From the NCBI GenBank assembly GCA_001936135.1, contig CP012818.1:372001-436000 (forward strand): a stretch of DNA of 64,000 nt. The letters run 5' to 3'. The notes beneath the pieces were generated by a model, which had not been told where the DNA came from, made no database searches, and saw only the letters and a program-made list of their open reading frames with translations. Of the stretch, positions 1 to 9,632 are shown one piece after another. This DNA is from Saccharomycopsis fibuligera x Saccharomycopsis cf. fibuligera. Its lineage: Eukaryota > Ascomycota > Saccharomycetes > Ascoideales > Saccharomycopsidaceae. Both the position numbers and the translations under genes were made by a program. How positions within the stretch are numbered: position 1 is the first letter of the stretch; each line of letters starts with the position of its first letter.

Positions 1-5
1 ATATC

Positions 6-2291
6 CTACACCAAGCCACATAATGTCAACTTCTCCAAAAAAGGCGTAAGATCATCTTTCCGAATTTCAATCACCGAGCTTTCAAAACTATCAATCCTCA
101 CTTTAGCTCCCGTAGTGCCTGCCACTTGCTGGAACGCTACACTGAACGTATTCAATAGCGTCTTGTTCATCAACGGTCCATCGTCAATTTTAGGTTCTCC
201 GCCGTTTTTACTTCTTTTGACTTTTTTCCTCTGATGGTGAGGATCTTGATTATGACTATTGTTGTTGTGATTATTGTGACTATCTCGTGGGTAAAGTGGA
301 GCTAATCCAACCACAAGATATGTATCAGTTTCTGAATCAAGAGCTGCTAGAACTAATGGCAATAGTGGCTGATATTCAAGCTCAGCTAAACTTTCAAGCA
401 CCCATTGTCCCAATCTTGTGAGATTCAACGGATTACGATAAAATGCCAAATTAGCAATAAATTCATCCTTTAACACAATTAGCCGGAATACTCGTAAATT
501 TTTAATCATTTTCTTTTCCATTATCATCACCCCGGTTTTGAAAATCACTTGTTGGTAACCTTTAGCAATATCCAATCCTTTATTAATTAAATCAATTCCA
601 GTGATTTTTTTGCTCGAGTCCTTCTTAGATGTGAACATTTTTTCCGTTGATAATGCATCCCATGAGTTCCAAAAATTACTGACCCATCGCTTTTCCTTTT
701 GTACAAGTTTCCTGGTAATTGCAGCTTGTTCATTCTCATTAAGTAAATTATCTTCAGCTTCCCCAGCAGTAGCTTCTTGGTTTTCTTTTTCATCATTACC
801 GTTACTTCCTTTTCCGTAGCCATCGTTGTTACCAAAACCATCAGGTATGTCTTCTCTATCATGTTGTAATAAAGCAACTAATGATTCCACAAACTCACTA
901 GCGGAAATCGACCCTTGATAGCCAAAGTGTCTAACGAAGCCTTCTCTCATTAAATCTTCAAGATCATACAACCCAAGATATTTTTTAAAGATTGTGTTCA
1001 ATTTCTTCTTGATGTCAATGTCCATGTATAGCCAGTTCTGATTCGCTACTTGCAAACTTATACCCATCTTTGCGAACATCTTGTTAAGTTTCTTTCGGCC
1101 TTCTTCTTGCCATAGTAATAACTTTGAATTCACATAATTAGAATACAAGAAGCTATTATACAAGGACCAATGGCGTAGTAGGAACAAATAATAGTCTCTA
1201 TCTATAGCAATATATGATGCGTCACCATTCAGTCGCCGTGAACTTGAACCCCCACCACCGTTCACACCGCCGCTGCTGCTCCCAGCAAAGGAGTTCATTC
1301 TGGTGACTTCATCCCGTAGAAGTGGGTACAATTTCTTGTATACTTGAGGATAACTATAATCCAAAGACGTTGTGCCGATAATAGAAAGCCAAAGGGTATC
1401 TAAATTGGCTTCATTGTCATTAAGCGATGAAATCATTGCATAAATTTGACCTGTGGCTGAAGTAATGATGGTTGTGCCTTGGGAATAGTATTTTTCCAAG
1501 ACTTCTTCGCATTCGCTGATTAATTCATCTTTTTTTCTTTTTTTGCTTTGCCTAGTTTCTTCCGGGTTTTCAATAATGCCATCTTCGTCTTCGTCATTTT
1601 CTGTATCGTTGTCATTGTCGTTATCGCTATCTAAATCGTGTACTCTTGGGGCACGGGGCGCTGCTTCTTTTCTGCCATCTTTGTCATTATTGTCACTATA
1701 TTCCTGGTCATCTTCCCCATCGCTGTCATCTTCCTGTTGCTGTAACTCGAGCAATTGCTGATATGCTGCTTTTTCATGCTTTAATTCCTCATCAATATAT
1801 CCATCATCAAAACACGATACAAGATGAGATCCAAATACGTTATCCAAATTCCAAGGCCGATGTCCATCAATAACATAAATTCTTCTCCTAAGCTTGATCT
1901 TGGGCTTATTACTAGATCTTTCTCTCGACCGCTGCCCTTCCAAATCTTCGGTATATAAATTTTTTTGTTCTTCTTCCTCAATAAACTCATCAGCATTAAT
2001 GTCAAAAAGACTTTCAATATCCACCATTGCACCACAGCCAACTAAGATTATATTCGCAATATCATCATCAAGCTTATCGTAATGGCTCTTCAAATCAGAA
2101 TAACCAACCACTGGAATCAATTGAAATGGAATCAACTGTTTTTTGAAAAGCATTGATAGAATTTTGGCGGCACAGAGGGCATCGATGCTGAGACAAGATG
2201 CGTATATTACTAGTTTGCAAGTAGAGTGGGATAATGAGGTTTGTTTGATGATTTTGAACGCTCGAGCATATTGATCCGGATTCAAGTACAT
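6..2291 (-). CDS. CDC45: Cdc45, replicative helicase (CMG) subunit
   Basis: Cdc45 binds Mcm2-7 and GINS to form the CMG helicase that unwinds DNA at nuclear replication forks. The 761-residue frame starts at an ATG and ends at a TAG inside the window. The N-terminus (YLNPDQYARAF, then a DHH-like IYASCLSIDALCAAKIL near residues 28-45) and the block with IYVIDGHRPWNLDN near 140 are typical of the family. An Asp/Glu/Asn-rich linker at about 186-240 makes the protein about 110 residues longer than the S. cerevisiae protein (about 650). Acidic linkers are usual here, but this one is long. The gene is divergent from LCL2, and the shared 690-bp promoter carries two ACGCGT boxes, which fits G1/S expression. 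Identity is confident from family knowledge. Confidence 0.95.
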   Translation of the reverse strand: MYLNPDQYARAFKIIKQTSLSHSTCKLVIYASCLSIDALCAAKILSMLFKKQLIPFQLIPVVGYSDLKSHYDKLDDDIANIILVGCGAMVDIESLFDINADEFIEEEEQKNLYTEDLEGQRSRERSSNKPKIKLRRRIYVIDGHRPWNLDNVFGSHLVSCFDDGYIDEELKHEKAAYQQLLELQQQEDDSDGEDDQEYSDNNDKDGRKEAAPRAPRVHDLDSDNDNDNDTENDEDEDGIIENPEETRQSKKRKKDELISECEEVLEKYYSQGTTIITSATGQIYAMISSLNDNEANLDTLWLSIIGTTSLDYSYPQVYKKLYPLLRDEVTRMNSFAGSSSGGVNGGGGSSSRRLNGDASYIAIDRDYYLFLLRHWSLYNSFLYSNYVNSKLLLWQEEGRKKLNKMFAKMGISLQVANQNWLYMDIDIKKKLNTIFKKYLGLYDLEDLMREGFVRHFGYQGSISASEFVESLVALLQHDREDIPDGFGNNDGYGKGSNGNDEKENQEATAGEAEDNLLNENEQAAITRKLVQKEKRWVSNFWNSWDALSTEKMFTSKKDSSKKITGIDLINKGLDIAKGYQQVIFKTGVMIMEKKMIKNLRVFRLIVLKDEFIANLAFYRNPLNLTRLGQWVLESLAELEYQPLLPLVLAALDSETDTYLVVGLAPLYPRDSHNNHNNNSHNQDPHHQRKKVKRSKNGGEPKIDDGPLMNKTLLNTFSVAFQQVAGTTGAKVRIDSFESSVIEIRKDDLTPFLEKLTLCGLV

Positions 2292-2634
2292 TATTGTGGT
2301 TGCGGTTGTGGTATAGTATTATAGATTTGAAATGGCGCTATTATATTGATTGAAACCGAGAACTGTAAAACTGAAATAAATGCCTACAAACGTTCTATAT
2401 TATTGTAGTGACTTGAGTATTATCAAGTGAATGTAAGTAATGAGTATGAGGCCTGAATGCAAAACAGCCTGACTCTTTGTTGCTATAAATGATATGTAAA
2501 GTGAAAATATGTTGAAATTTGAGCCCGTCTGGAGAAAGATCAGAAACAGAAAGATACTATTATAAACAATCAAGAACGTTTGCTATACTTATTCACTGCT
2601 AACGAAAAAACGCGTACGCGGGGAAACTGATATC

Positions 2635-2667
<33 letters not shown>

Positions 2668-2982
2668 AAAAGACGCGTCGCTAAAAGTTCTGGTCACATG
2701 AGCGTTCATGTGCAAGTATCCATATCACTGGATCCTGATAATGGAAAAAAAGACAAATGTCACCAATTGTTGAAGACTGGAGACAAAGAAATAGCTCTAA
2801 TAATATATAGAGATCAAAGCAAGGCGTGTATCGAGCTTTCATATCACCACTGTGGCACAAAAAGTTATTAACTTGGAAGACTGTTTGTCCCTTTTTCCTC
2901 TTGCCATATTTCAAAAGCACATTTCTGAATAAATAATTTAAAATATAACAGTACATTACCACACAACGCAATACAATACAAA
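2292..2982. promoter_or_regulatory. CDC45-LCL2 divergent promoter with two MCB boxes and an A29 tract
   Basis: Two copies of ACGCGT lie at 2610-2615 and 2673-2678, the first followed at once by TACGCG. ACGCGT is the MluI cell-cycle box bound by MBF, and replication genes such as CDC45 are classic targets. A run of 29 A residues (2635-2663) sits between the two boxes and would be expected to exclude nucleosomes. The boxes lie about 320 and 385 bp upstream of the CDC45 start and about 305-370 bp upstream of LCL2. Their assignment to CDC45 is inference. Confidence 0.65.
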
Positions 2983-3518
2983 ATGAAGTTTGAAACAAGC
3001 AGCATAATAATGAGCCTAATGTTGATTTCCGGGGCACACGGGTTTTTCAATTTTTTCCAGCAACAAGAACAACATCATGAAGAACAGTCATACGAACAAC
3101 AGGTGTTAAATTGTAAGTAGTAATAATCGTAATCATTAGAAGCAACATGATATTTCAGTATCTGGTCTAGTTTCCAACCATATGCAATAAGTGCTCATGA
3201 ACTCAAACACAAACCTAGCTCCAAAATGTACAAAATACTAACACGAACATTATCATAGCTGATTGCAAAGAATATGTCTGTCCAGGTACCAAACAATGTG
3301 TCAAAACTCCAATTGACTGCGATTGTCCATTCCCATCCTCCCAGCTAAAATGCATTTTACCAAACAAAAAAAATTACGTTTGTATTTCCAAACCAGCCAT
3401 CATAGATAACGATAAATTACAACAAGTGTATGATGACCCGGTGGCTGGCCCAAAAGCTCATAATAAAGGGGTTAGAGATTGCGGATGGGTGACTGATGCT
3501 TGGAATGGTAAGGTGTAA
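2983..3518 (+). CDS. LCL2: Lcl2-like ER protein, two exons
   Basis: Exons at 2983-3112 and 3259-3518 join to 129 residues. Neither exon alone makes a long frame. The junction is clear: donor GTAAGT at 3113, branch TACTAAC at 3236-3242, acceptor ATAG ending at 3258. The joined frame runs VLN-SDCKEYVCPG without a break. A hydrophobic signal peptide (residues 1-20, ending SGAHGFF) is followed by a Gln/Glu stretch. A Cys-rich domain then carries CDCPFPSSQLKCILP, YVCISKPA, VYDDPVAGPK and a terminal RDCGWVTDAW, which is the fungal LCL2 pattern. Length is close to the S. cerevisiae protein (about 131). In S. cerevisiae LCL2 is linked to ER-associated degradation and lifespan; its biochemical role is unclear. 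Confidence 0.9.
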
Positions 3519-3916
3519 GAAGGCGGTTTTCTTGTTATTGTTATTATTATTGTTATTGTTAATGTTAATGTTATTGTTATTGTTATTGTTATTGTTATTG
3601 TTATTATAATTTTTTACTACTAATTATTTTAAGGAATGAAGAATAAATATACAAAAATGTATTATATATTATGTATTCATTGCTATGTTCTTGTTTCTGT
3701 TTCGTCAGCCTGCTTTTTCCCTTCTCATTTTATCAATAGTGATTTATTAGGCATCTGTTGGGAATGCTCCGATATGAGATTAACTTCATATTATACTATT
3801 ACCTACATACAATTTTAACCAAAACAAAAACAAAATGCATAAATTCATCACAAAATGCTATTGTTAATATACAAAAAAGCTATTTTATGCTAAGAGCCAC
3901 AATAAATAAACAAATA
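3519..3916. repeat. Convergent 3' intergenic region with a TTATTG microsatellite
   Basis: Between the 3' ends of LCL2 and SEN2. An imperfect TTATTG/TTATTA repeat fills about 3534-3611. The rest is AT-rich 3' flank. I see no gene in it. Confidence 0.7.
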
Positions 3917-5365
3917 TTAATCTCTGTTTCTGCTTGGAAGCCATCTTTTATAGACAACCTCCGTTATCTTATACAACCCAAGTAATTCCTTAAAAAGCCT
4001 ATAAACCATGACATCCCTCTTCTCATAATCTTCACACGATTCCCATGTTTCCAACTGTTGCAAAACATTTTGAAATTTTTCCACTGGTGGCGTGTCGACA
4101 TACACAAATACCAATGTCTTTCTAACCCCACCAATAACTCGAACAAGACTTGAAAATTGTACAAAGTCCAAATTATCAATAATATCTTGTTTTGTCTTAT
4201 TGTTTGAATTTTCTAGAACATAGAGACAATATTCAGCATGATTAAACGGTGGTCCTTTGTCGTAAAGTAAATAATCTACACCGAATTTGATTCCTGATCT
4301 AACGCACCAGCCTTGGGATCGATAATGATGGTATGCGACGTAATGAAGTATGAAATTTTCGTTTCCTTTGAGTGCTGATGATGTTAGGCCATTTTCAAAA
4401 TTACTCAAATGGCTTGACTGAGACAACTCAATGGATTTTTTGAAAGTTTGTAGTGTGGACAATCCATGCTGACTTGACAAGTTGCTTTGGCATAAAATAT
4501 TTACTCTATCCAAGGCAAACTTTAAAAAAAAGGCCTCCACTGGCATAAGTTGCAAATATTCCAATTGGACTAACTTTTGTTTATCCTCTTGACTTAACGA
4601 AATTAACGCCTGATCTTCTTTCCGTAACTCGGTTTTCTCATCATATAAAGAAATTCTGTTATTAGCTTTGAAAACCTTGATATTCATACTCTTCAATGAC
4701 AAATTCTTCAAATCATCTAACTCCTGTTTCAACAGACGTAATTCTTGTTCATTCTGATTCTTCTCAACATAGCTCTTTGCGCTTTTTTGCTGCTCCATCA
4801 CTCGGGATATTTCATGTTCAAGTTTTATTTCCTTAGTTTCGTAAAGTTCTCTCACTTGTTTGAATTTTTTTCGTTCTGCTCGTCTAAGCGCTGTTACTTC
4901 TTCAGAAGTCAAATCTTTCTCTGCGTAATTTTGCATTAAATGCAATCTTCTTTCAGTTCGCTCATACCATGTCGGCTCACTTCGACTGAGAATACCTTTA
5001 CCAAAAAATCCGTCTCTCCAAAGCTTCATTGCGTCAGAATCTTTAGCATCTTTGCTGATATCAATATCAACCTTAAAAACACCATGGTCTGTTAATATCA
5101 CTTTAATGGGGGTATTTTTGGCGGTGTAGTTTTTGGAGTGGGCATTGTATATGGCAACTGCGTTCTCTAGCAATTCTTTGGTGAATTTTGAGTAAGAGGT
5201 GCTGTAATATTGTAAGCATCGAACCCACGATATTGGACTATATGGAATGAGCTGAGGGGCAATGGTGGAAGCGTTTCTCAAGTCTGGCTCGTTATTGTAC
5301 ACTAACTCAACAGGAAGCGGACTTTTGTGAATTGATGCCAACTTTTTCTTATTGAATTTACTCAT
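3917..5365 (-). CDS. SEN2: tRNA-splicing endonuclease catalytic subunit Sen2
   Basis: Sen2 cuts the 5' splice site of intron-containing pre-tRNAs as part of the Sen2/Sen34/Sen54/Sen15 complex. The 482-residue frame starts at an ATG. The C-terminal third carries the endonuclease fold: YHHYRSQGWCVRSGIKFGVDYLLY, then FNHAEYCLYVL, then VRVIGGVRKTLVFVYVD. These supply the expected catalytic Tyr, His (in FNHAEY) and Lys (in RKTLVF). The N-terminal part has the conserved W.DGFFGKGILSRSEPTW block near residue 115-135, followed by a charged, probably coiled-coil stretch at about 150-240. It is about 100 residues longer than S. cerevisiae Sen2. At least two tRNA genes in this window (Gln, Trp) contain introns that would be substrates. 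Confidence 0.95.
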   Translation of the reverse strand: MSKFNKKKLASIHKSPLPVELVYNNEPDLRNASTIAPQLIPYSPISWVRCLQYYSTSYSKFTKELLENAVAIYNAHSKNYTAKNTPIKVILTDHGVFKVDIDISKDAKDSDAMKLWRDGFFGKGILSRSEPTWYERTERRLHLMQNYAEKDLTSEEVTALRRAERKKFKQVRELYETKEIKLEHEISRVMEQQKSAKSYVEKNQNEQELRLLKQELDDLKNLSLKSMNIKVFKANNRISLYDEKTELRKEDQALISLSQEDKQKLVQLEYLQLMPVEAFFLKFALDRVNILCQSNLSSQHGLSTLQTFKKSIELSQSSHLSNFENGLTSSALKGNENFILHYVAYHHYRSQGWCVRSGIKFGVDYLLYDKGPPFNHAEYCLYVLENSNNKTKQDIIDNLDFVQFSSLVRVIGGVRKTLVFVYVDTPPVEKFQNVLQQLETWESCEDYEKRDVMVYRLFKELLGLYKITEVVYKRWLPSRNRD

Positions 5366-6408
5366 TTTTAGTATTATTCTTAAACTAGTAATTAATTAGA
5401 ATTAGTTATTATTTGTTCGCTATTGTTTGGTAACCAGAAAATTTTGAAAAATAAAAAATGTTGTTTATTGAAAAGAGAAAGTTAATGTAGATAGAAGGCA
5501 GAAGATAAAAGATAAGAAATATGAAAATAGAAAAAGAAAATCGATTATTTAAAAACCTGAATACAATGTTAGTCACTTGGCCTTGATAAGCGATGCATAA
5601 GGAATGAACAATTATTAAAAAAATTTAACGTTACTATTGTTTGATTATACCAAAAGTATCAGATACCGTTGTAGTCTTTGAGAAATCATTGCTCACATAG
5701 AAAATTCAAGCAATAAATCAAATTATCATCACCTAGAGTAGCAAATCAAACATAATAAATCATATCTTCAATAATAATGCATTAGTGTGAAACAATATAT
5801 CAAAAACGTACGATTCTTAGCTCAATTAAATTCAACAGTTAGTTTGAACAAAGAGAGACGCTCTTAATTCTGTTTCTATTTCTTTCTTGTATAAGAAGAA
5901 GAAAAGAAGAAGTGACGAAGAGAACCTAAAAAATTTTCATGAGCTCTCACTTTAATAGTAAAAAAAAATGAAAAATTGGAAAATGTGAAGAGTGTGTTAA
6001 GAGCCCGTGGCCGTAGAAAATTGTGAAATGTAAATGGGCTCCAAAGACTTCACATACAAAGGCTAAGAGAATCACACTAACAACGCGAATATTTTGGTAA
6101 GCAGCTGCAATTGCCAGGAACTAATTGTATTTTGAAATTTTTTCATTTTATTAGTTACTGAATGGAAGCTTATAAGCCCAGAGCCGTTAGACTTTCTCTT
6201 TTGCAAGATTTTTCCTATTACAATAATTTCCTATTGTAATCTTACACAATTACTTGCTATTCTAATATTTGGCTTCCTTCCGAAAGAGCTGTAGACCATT
6301 TCTGTACAAATATCAAATTGGTGGTAAAGTGTTTGCCATTATATGACGTCCTATCTTATTCTATGTCTCTACGTACGAACAAACACGTGTGAGTACATCT
6401 CCCACGAC
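5366..6408. other. SEN2 upstream / IRC19 downstream intergenic region
   Basis: About 1 kb with no frame that looks coding. It holds the SEN2 promoter and IRC19 3' flank. Around 6000-6045 a GAGCCC and a GGGCTC could pair across a loop of about 30 bases. I could not assign a structured RNA to it. Confidence 0.5.
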
Positions 6409-6942
6409 TCATAAATCAATGTTATGATTCGCATTGAAAATCAGCAAAGTCTTATCAAAAGCATCTTCTATTTTGGTTCCATCATTACGATAGCTTGTTT
6501 CTCTCGTTATTCTTGGTTTAAATTTGAGATTGTATGCTTGTCGCTGTTTAGAATAATAATTTATCAACACATTATTGATGATTTTTTCTGCACGGTCAGA
6601 TTTTTCTGGATTATCAGAGAATGAAGTCTGCAAAAAATACAAAGTATTGAGAGCTCTGTCAGTTATTCTGTCAAACTCTTCATTTTGTACTTGCTGCTGT
6701 TCCTGCTGTTCGGCAAACTTGAATCGCACATACTCCTTATACGTCTTCCTCACGTCAGCTCTAGTAGACACAAATGGTGCAAGTCGAATGAACCTATAAT
6801 ATAAAGCAATATACTGGGATCTTGGTGTCTTAATTCTAGCCAATTGTGCTTTGGTGATTGTGTATGGTTTGACTTTTTTTATTATTGCATGTTCTGCAGT
6901 AATTATCGCTTTTGCTGTTTCTATTTGCGGTTTTGGTATCAT
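6409..6942 (-). CDS. IRC19: Irc19/Rrg4-like protein needed for respiratory growth
   Basis: The 177-residue frame starts at an ATG. It opens with TAKAIITAEHAIIKK, and I recall a similar TAKAIIT start in S. cerevisiae Irc19 (Rrg4). Next come YIALYYRFIRLAPFVS and VRKTYKEYVRFKF (residues about 45-75), which resemble the Irc19 region and also look LYR-like. It ends KTLLIFNAN, similar to the family C-terminus. In S. cerevisiae loss of IRC19 impairs respiratory growth and mitochondrial genome upkeep; the mechanism is not established. The protein is shorter than the S. cerevisiae one (about 230). A Gln-rich QEQQQVQNEEF stretch lies near residue 80. The match is from memory of short motifs, so the symbol is probable rather than certain. 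Confidence 0.75.
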   Translation of the reverse strand: MIPKPQIETAKAIITAEHAIIKKVKPYTITKAQLARIKTPRSQYIALYYRFIRLAPFVSTRADVRKTYKEYVRFKFAEQQEQQQVQNEEFDRITDRALNTLYFLQTSFSDNPEKSDRAEKIINNVLINYYSKQRQAYNLKFKPRITRETSYRNDGTKIEDAFDKTLLIFNANHNIDL

Positions 6943-7194
6943 TATTGCGCTATTGGGTTATTACTGTTTATTATTGTTATTCAGAGTTTTATGGGTTATG
7001 CGTAGAATTTGTATGTAAAATGTATATCATATTTGTGCGAAGCACAAGTTGTTAGAATTGGTACTTTGGAGACGAAAATAATAATGTGCTCGAGTCTCTC
7101 TTCAGTTGCAGTGAAAATCAAAAAATTAAAAGATTTATGGAAATAATCGGAGAAAAACTTAAGTAACTCAAGAGAGAGCTTCAGTAAACAAAAA

Positions 7195-7268
7195 TGATTT
7201 CGCCCAGGATCGAACTGGGGACGTTCTGCGTGTTAAGCAGATGCCATAACCAACTAGACCACGAAACC
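7195..7268 (-). tRNA. tRNA-Val (AAC)
   Basis: The minus strand folds as a 74-nt cloverleaf with acceptor GGTTTCG / CGAAATC, discriminator A, A box TGGTCTAGTTGG and B box AGTTCGATCCT. The anticodon loop CTTAACAC gives AAC. There is no intron. It closely resembles the S. cerevisiae tRNA-Val(AAC). A solo LTR starts 12 bp beyond its 5' end. Confidence 0.95.
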
Positions 7269-7280
7269 AATATAAAGGTT

Positions 7281-7513
7281 TGTTGCGAACATTTTCCTTC
7301 ATTGTGTTCGCATTCCTGATCAGTCTGTATTCACAACCGTCAGAAGGTGCCTTTGAAGGTCGAAAATCTTGTATAAAGGTCGGCGACGTGTTCCTTTTAA
7401 CTTGTGTATATAGAGATGGGCGGAATAAACGATAAGCCGATATACCCATCGATAACGATAATAAAGGTGTTTAAAATACTTAGTAGAGAACTACCCCTTA
7501 TTTAAACACAACA
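7281..7513 (+). mobile_element. Solo LTR, Ty3-like placement (copy 1)
   Basis: A 233-bp element bounded by TGTTG and CAACA. It is nearly identical to the inverted copy at 45442-45683. AAGGT occurs immediately 3' (7514-7518) and one base off 5' (7275-7279), a likely target-site duplication. Its 5' end lies 12 bp upstream of tRNA-Val, where Pol III transcription normally starts. No internal retrotransposon sequence follows, so it is a solo LTR. Its complement carries an ATG frame beginning MGISAYRLF at 7449. Confidence 0.85.
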
Positions 7514-7754
7514 AAGGTGCTGAGATTAGAGCCTTAACAGTTGAATTTGGTTTTTAGAAAAATTATTACATTTTCCAGTCTTGTTTACTGCATCGTCGCG
7601 CTAATGAATTAAATAACACCGTTATCTTAATTAGTAGAGAATGTTATTAAAGTAAAACCCTTTCTTTTTACCTGTTGATAGCAAAACATACCAAAACAAA
7701 ACATATCAAAACAAAACAATAGTCATTAAAAAACATAATCTCTTCCAGATCTCA

Positions 7755-7935
7755 ATTCAGACAAAAATACTAAATAGCAAGACTGCTGAGGTTTTTACTT
7801 AAATCAGTTTCCCATATATATTAACAATTGAACTATACAGTATTTTCTATTTAGATGAGTTTATAATATTCTATCTTCTATCATTTATATCCAGTTATTA
7901 AATCGACCTTGTGCTTGAAAAAAAAAAAAAAAAAA
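7755..7935 (+). mobile_element. LINE-like 3' tail relic with poly(A) (copy 1)
   Basis: This stretch aligns by eye with 44915-45074: TTTTTACTTAAATCAGTTTCCC, AACAATTGAACTATAC, ATATTCTATCTTCTA and AAATCGACCTTGTGCTTG all have counterparts there in the same order. Both end in a run of A (here 18 A at 7918-7935). A dispersed sequence ending in poly(A) is typical of the 3' end of a 5'-truncated non-LTR element. The assignment rests on the second copy, which keeps a little protein homology. Confidence 0.45.
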
Positions 7936-8915
7936 GAAAAGAAATTCTCTACATAGTTTTATTTTAGATATACAACTATTTTAAAAAACAAACTGTTTAT
8001 CACAATAAGTCACCTTGTAGTTGTAAAATTCCTTTGACGCCCATAAGAATGTATTATGGTCTTGAGTTTCCTTATTCAACTATCTCTCTATCCTGAAGGA
8101 AGAAGGAAATGACATCGAGATTTGTAGCTGGAACACAAGGATAACCATAGCTGAGAATAACTGTTGTATCGGACTATTTTAAACAAAACAAAGGTTTTGA
8201 GATACTTAAATAGGTGAATACTTTGTGGTTAAATATCAATTTTTTATGCCATATAGTTCCGATTGAGAGCATTCAAAATATTATTCTAACATTATTAACA
8301 AAAATATTGAACAAGGGGCCACTTTCCCCTTGTCCATGTTTAACTTGGAAAAGTCTTATTCTCAACATTGCTAAATTTTGCTTTACTCTACAATATTAAC
8401 AGTGGAAAGCGATGAAAAAAGCGTGCTAATGGCTGGTAACCGTTAATAGTTTTTTTTATTTTTTAATTTTCAAAGTTCACAAAGGTATTATTTTATCAGA
8501 ATATAATAAAGATTATTTAACTTTTTGCAGTAAGTTTTTTATAAATTAGACATTTCGCAAAAGTGCTTGTCCCTAGGTTCGAATACCATAGTATATATGG
8601 CGGTATTTTTTAAAATTTCAATTTGTAACAAGTGTACTGGATTAAAAAGATGAGAAAAAATTATCATATCGTCGGAATATCAAACACCAAGTCAAATGTT
8701 AGAGAAAATCACGAATAATCATCATTTACTGAGAAAAGGATCGTTAAAATTGCATTTAGCGAAGACGCCAAAAAGTAAATTTTAGAATAATTTCAAATTC
8801 AAACGTTAATTCATGATTTTGTCAGAGTTTATGACATAAATAGAGAAACGTGCCAACTGAACTAAAATGGTATATCCATTCAAAAAACCGCCAAATCTCA
8901 CATACGTCACATACA
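7936..8915. other. Non-coding stretch with a short hairpin
   Basis: No convincing gene. ACAAGGGG (8311-8318) and CCCCTTGT (8326-8333) form a perfect 8-bp hairpin with a 7-base loop. Bases near 8171-8250 weakly resemble the right end of the LTR at 7281-7513 plus its flank (TTTAAACAAAACAAAGGTTTTGAG), perhaps an older relic. Confidence 0.4.
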
Positions 8916-9632
8916 CTAATTATCAACGAATATCCAAATGATTGAAATCAAATAAACTTTTCCACCATGCTCTACTTTATAATTGAACGTTCCATCTTTT
9001 TTACCATCCCAAACTGACCCAAATGTGTTTTTAATCTGCAATTGCTGCTGTGAGCTTTCATCCTTAGTATTAGCATTGTTGTGATAGTCAGGACTGTATG
9101 AGAGGGTATTTAAGTTGACTATGAATTTATGCAAAGATGAAATTTTCTTGAGGGCCTCGAGGATGCTTTTCTAGCAAAAAATGTGTTAGTACTGCACTCG
9201 ACCCACAAAACGTTGGGAAACTCTACCGCATATCAAGAGTTTTTCAAACATGAATCTTGTAAAAAGTGGTCATGATTGCTGCATAACTTACTATTATGGT
9301 TCTGTTTACATCATTCTCGTTGGTTAATGTTTCCACTTTGGTTATTTGCTATTACATAATTATGTTAGTATTGAGTTTCGCAAACCGAATTTGAGAGACC
9401 ATTTTGAATGAGTTCACCTAATGTTCCATTTAAAAATGTTCCAAAGGTTTACGCTAATGCATTGTTCCGTAGGTAGTTTTTGCAGTACCCTCATGATCGT
9501 AAGTATGTCAAAAGAGATATTTGCATTTCATCTATTACATACTTCTCTGATTATTCCATCAAGTTTCGTTTTGGAGACAGGGGCAGCAGTTTCATTCAGG
9601 GAGGTTGTTATAAGTTTTATAGAGTCAGACAT
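8916..9632 (-). CDS. Dynein light chain, Tctex-1 type, three exons
   Basis: Exons at 9543-9632, 9292-9348 and 8916-9170 join in phase 0 to 133 residues. Intron 1 has donor GTATGT (9542-9537), branch TACTAAC (9370-9364) and acceptor TAG ending at 9349. Intron 2 has donor GTAAGT (9291-9286), branch TACTAAC (9191-9185) and acceptor CTAG ending at 9171. The product follows the Tctex-1 (DYNLT) plan: SKTKLDGIIREQITKVETL helix, ILEALKKISSLHKFIVNL, then a beta core with KNTFGSVWDGKKDGTFNYKV and VYLISIIWIFV. Such light chains dimerise on the dynein intermediate chain. As far as I know S. cerevisiae lacks this subunit. An Asn/Gln/Ser insert (NNANTKDESSQQQ) makes it longer than the human protein (113). 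The frame stays open upstream to an ATG at 9893, so a longer N-terminus is possible. Confidence 0.85.

Noticed and set aside
8570-8600. GGTTCGAATACC resembling a tRNA B box
   Set aside because: It has one extra base relative to the B-box consensus, no A box at the right distance and no acceptor stem.
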